NCBI GenBank assembly: GCA_018896355.1
Contig: JAHIMW010000222.1
Coordinates: forward strand, 1-7,295
DNA: 7,295 nucleotides
Origin: Pseudomonadota bacterium
GTDB taxonomy: Bacteria > Desulfobacterota > Syntrophia > Syntrophales > UBA5619
Direction of reading: 5' to 3'
Shown one piece after another: positions 5,871 through 7,295 of this stretch. Numbering within the stretch: the stretch's first letter is position 1; every line of letters begins with the position of its first letter. Position numbers and translations under genes: made by a program. Below the pieces are notes generated by a model. That model made no database searches and was not told where the DNA came from. It worked only from the letters and a program-made list of their open reading frames with translations.

Positions 5871-6953
5871 ATGGCCATGATCGAACTTTCCCATATCGCC
5901 CACACCTATGAGCCAACTGCCGTGACGCCTGCGTATGCGCTGGAAAAACTGAATTTGGTTTGGAACGACGGCGGCACATACGCACTTTTGGGGCCTTCTG
6001 GATGCGGGAAAACCACCATGCTCAACATCATCTCCGGATTGGTTCGCCCCAGTCAGGGACGGGTATTGTTCGACCACGTGGATTTCACGGATTTTCCCAC
6101 ACCGAAGCGCAATATTGCCCAGGTGTTTCAGTTCCCGGTGGTATACACCCTGATGAGCGTGGAAGACAATCTGGCCTTCCCGCTGATCTGTCGACATGTT
6201 CCCAAGGCGGAGCGTCAGCGGCGGGTTCGCGAAGTGGCCGAGTTGCTCAACCTCACAGATAAGCTCTCCAAGCCTGCCCTAAAGCTGGCCGCGGACGAGA
6301 AACAGCTCATATCTCTGGGGCGTGGATTAGTCCGCAACGACGTGACGGCATTGCTCATGGATGAGCCGCTAACGGTGATAGATCCGCAAATGAAATTCGA
6401 AATCAGGCGTAAACTGAAGAAAATCAATGAGCTATATGCCTTGACCATGGTTTATGTAACCCACGATCAGACGGAAGCGATGACCTTTGCGGATACCATC
6501 GTGGTGATGAACGAGGGAAAGGTGGTCCAGATAGGAACGCCTCAAGACCTCTATAACAGGCCGCAAACTACCTATGTCGGTTACTTCGTCGGTTCACCGG
6601 CCATGAACTTTATTAAATGCACCATAGACGACGGTAAGCTCCAGATCGCGGGGGGTGCGATTCCTGTCCCGCCCGGCCTTTCGATTCCGGCCGGAACCGA
6701 AAACCTTCAGCTCGGTATCAGACCGAGTAACGTGAAGCTCGGGACTTCCCGTTGTGAACAGTCCCTCAGGGGGACGGTGCAGCGGGTGCAGGAATTCGGC
6801 AACTACCGGGTGGTTACCGTCGCCGTCAAGGATGAGCTGCTCCGCTTGAAGTTGGCCCCCGGCGCCGAGATTCCAGCCCTTGATACTTGGGTGGTTTTGC
6901 CGGAGGATCGGATCTGCCTCTATGCCGACGATGAACTCCTGGCCCAAAAATAG
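5871..6953 (+). CDS. ABC transporter ATPase, GlpT-like, with degenerate signature motif
   Basis: Cytoplasmic ATPase of 360 residues, three bases after the previous stop, with AGGAGAGG as ribosome site. ATG 5871 is chosen; an in-frame ATG lies at 5877. Motifs are: Walker A GPSGCGKT (41-48); Q-loop Gln87 in VFQFPVVY; Walker B LLMDE (161-165); H-loop YVTHDQTEA with His198. The signature position, normally LSGGQ, reads LAADE (139-143; 6285-6299) in LAADEKQLISLGRGLVR, and the D-loop is VID. A TOBE-type tail follows, including GIRPSNVKL (282-290). From memory, the degenerate signature and NIAQVFQFPV are shared with rhizobial GlpT. It has all residues for hydrolysis in its own half-site but cannot supply a normal signature to the partner. 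It is the last gene of the operon; a weak hairpin and a MITE-like element follow. Confidence 0.92.
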   Translation: MAMIELSHIAHTYEPTAVTPAYALEKLNLVWNDGGTYALLGPSGCGKTTMLNIISGLVRPSQGRVLFDHVDFTDFPTPKRNIAQVFQFPVVYTLMSVEDNLAFPLICRHVPKAERQRRVREVAELLNLTDKLSKPALKLAADEKQLISLGRGLVRNDVTALLMDEPLTVIDPQMKFEIRRKLKKINELYALTMVYVTHDQTEAMTFADTIVVMNEGKVVQIGTPQDLYNRPQTTYVGYFVGSPAMNFIKCTIDDGKLQIAGGAIPVPPGLSIPAGTENLQLGIRPSNVKLGTSRCEQSLRGTVQRVQEFGNYRVVTVAVKDELLRLKLAPGAEIPALDTWVVLPEDRICLYADDELLAQK

Positions 6954-6960
6954 TCGGTAG

Positions 6961-6989
6961 CGAAGTCGTCAAGACGGAAGCGACTTTCG
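6961..6989 (+). other. Weak stem-loop after the transporter operon
   Basis: CGAAGTCG (6961-6968) can pair with CGACTTTCG (6981-6989) with one bulged base, around a 12-nt loop, starting 8 nt after the last ATPase stop. No T-run follows, so it is not a standard intrinsic terminator by itself. It may act as an mRNA 3'-end structure. Confidence 0.3.
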
Positions 6990-6991
6990 AT

Positions 6992-7119
6992 TAAGGGCCT
7001 GTAACAAAATTAATAGAACAGTTAGCCGTTCGTGGTGAGCTTGTCGAACCATGAATGGCGACCCTTCGACAAGCTCAGGGTGAACGGTTTTGTAGTAGTT
7101 ATTTTGTTACAGACCCTAA
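6992..7119. mobile_element. MITE-like non-autonomous element with TAA flanks
   Basis: The element is 6995-7116 (122 bp), with TAA directly on both sides (6992-6994 and 7117-7119), which fits a 3-bp target duplication. The left end GGGCCTGTAACAAAAT and the reverse complement of the right end GGGTCTGTAACAAAAT match at 15 of 16 positions. The inside is non-coding and holds a second, REP-like palindrome. No transposase is present, so it would need one in trans. Some IS5-family groups make 3-bp TNA duplications, so such an element is a possible parent; this is not proven. Alternatives are a large bidirectional terminator or a chance TAA pair flanking a REP-like unit. Confidence 0.6.
7026..7087. 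repeat. REP-like nested palindrome inside the MITE-like element
   Basis: TGAGCTTGTCGAA (7036-7048) and TTCGACAAGCTCA (7065-7077) are perfect 13-bp complements. They are extended after a 4/4 mismatch by CCGTTC (7026-7031) with GAACGG (7082-7087). TTTTG follows, so the hairpin could also end transcription. The core with TTCGACAAGCTCA resembles dispersed palindromes I recall from many bacterial genomes. Confidence 0.8.
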
Positions 7120-7122
7120 GCC

Positions 7123-7151
7123 TTATAAACCGTAACTGATTAGATCATAAT
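7123..7151 (+). promoter_or_regulatory. Possible promoter for the downstream gene
   Basis: CATAAT (7146-7151) is one base from the consensus -10 box, and TTATAA (7123-7128) lies 17 bp upstream as a poor -35 box. Transcription would start around 7158, just before the ribosome site of the next gene. The region is AT-rich and follows the MITE-like element, so a new transcription unit here is reasonable, but the -35 match is weak. Confidence 0.25.
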
Positions 7152-7168
7152 TTCTTATGGAGGTGGAT

Positions 7169-7295
7169 ATGTCCAAGCCAAGAGTAGCTATTGTGAAGAC
7201 GGGGGTCTTGAAGGGTAATCCAGAATTTATAGGCGGTAAATTTGTCCGTTACGACGAAGATATCGCCCAATTGAAGCAAAAAATCGCCGAAACCA
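7169..7295 (+). CDS. Unidentified protein, N-terminal 42 residues only
   Basis: An open frame starts at ATG 7169 behind a strong GGAGGTG site (7159-7165) and runs off the window end. An in-frame ATG at 7157 has no ribosome site and is less likely. The visible protein begins MSKPRVAIVKTGVLKGNPEF and continues with IGGKFVRYDEDIAQLKQKIA. It has no signal peptide or membrane segment in the visible part. The opening KPRVAIVKT is a hydrophobic first strand followed by a charged, probably helical stretch. It faintly recalls the start of DUF362 (ferredoxin-linked) proteins, but 42 residues are too few to assign a family. It is separated from the transporter by 215 bp and the MITE-like element, so it is probably a separate unit. 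Confidence 0.7.
   Translation, partial: MSKPRVAIVKTGVLKGNPEFIGGKFVRYDEDIAQLKQKIAET

Noticed and set aside
6992..7119. Full insertion sequence
   Set aside because: At 122 bp there is no room for a transposase, and none is encoded nearby; it is at most a non-autonomous derivative.
1..7295. CRISPR array, tRNA or rRNA genes
   Set aside because: No regularly spaced repeats, cloverleaf-like segments or conserved rRNA sequence seen.

Overview
The window (7295 bp, about 50-55% G+C by eye) is bacterial. Everything supported is on the + strand. The genes use strong AGGAGG-type ribosome binding sites, the solute-binding protein has a Sec signal peptide, and the transporter is a binding-protein-dependent ABC importer, which fits a Gram-negative host. 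A proteobacterial or Desulfobacterota-like organism seems plausible, but no marker gene here settles the taxonomy.

Layout. (1) 1-836: 3' part of a medium-chain, zinc-dependent-type alcohol dehydrogenase (MDR), cut by the window start, with an unusual cysteine-free version of the loop that normally holds structural zinc. (2) 973-1326: a 117-residue single-domain cupin. It sits between two copies of a ~50-bp direct repeat; the upstream copy is the very 3' end of the dehydrogenase gene. (3) 1410-6953: a five-gene ABC importer in the order binding protein, permease, permease, ATPase, ATPase. An intrinsic terminator-like hairpin follows the binding-protein gene, and the other four genes are packed with 3-10 bp gaps. 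(4) 6995-7116: a 122-bp non-coding, MITE-like element with matching ends, a flanking TAA duplication and a nested REP-like palindrome. (5) 7169-7295: the start of a further gene, cut by the window end.

How it works together. The transporter resembles the CUT1-type layout with two different ATPases known from the rhizobial glycerol importer GlpSTPQV. The two ATPases match GlpS-like and GlpT-like sequences as I remember them, but the binding protein does not look like GlpV, so the substrate (polyol, sugar or another small organic molecule) is unassigned. The dehydrogenase could oxidise an imported alcohol or polyol and the cupin could act on a related metabolite; both are inferences from neighbourhood.

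The most interesting signals are: the complementary defects in the two ATPases (one lacks the H-loop histidine, the other lacks the LSGGQ signature), which should leave one canonical and one degenerate ATP site; the MITE-like nested palindrome; and the duplicated dehydrogenase 3' end around the cupin. I see no tRNA, rRNA, CRISPR array or transposase gene. No gene-free stretch exceeds 300 bases.
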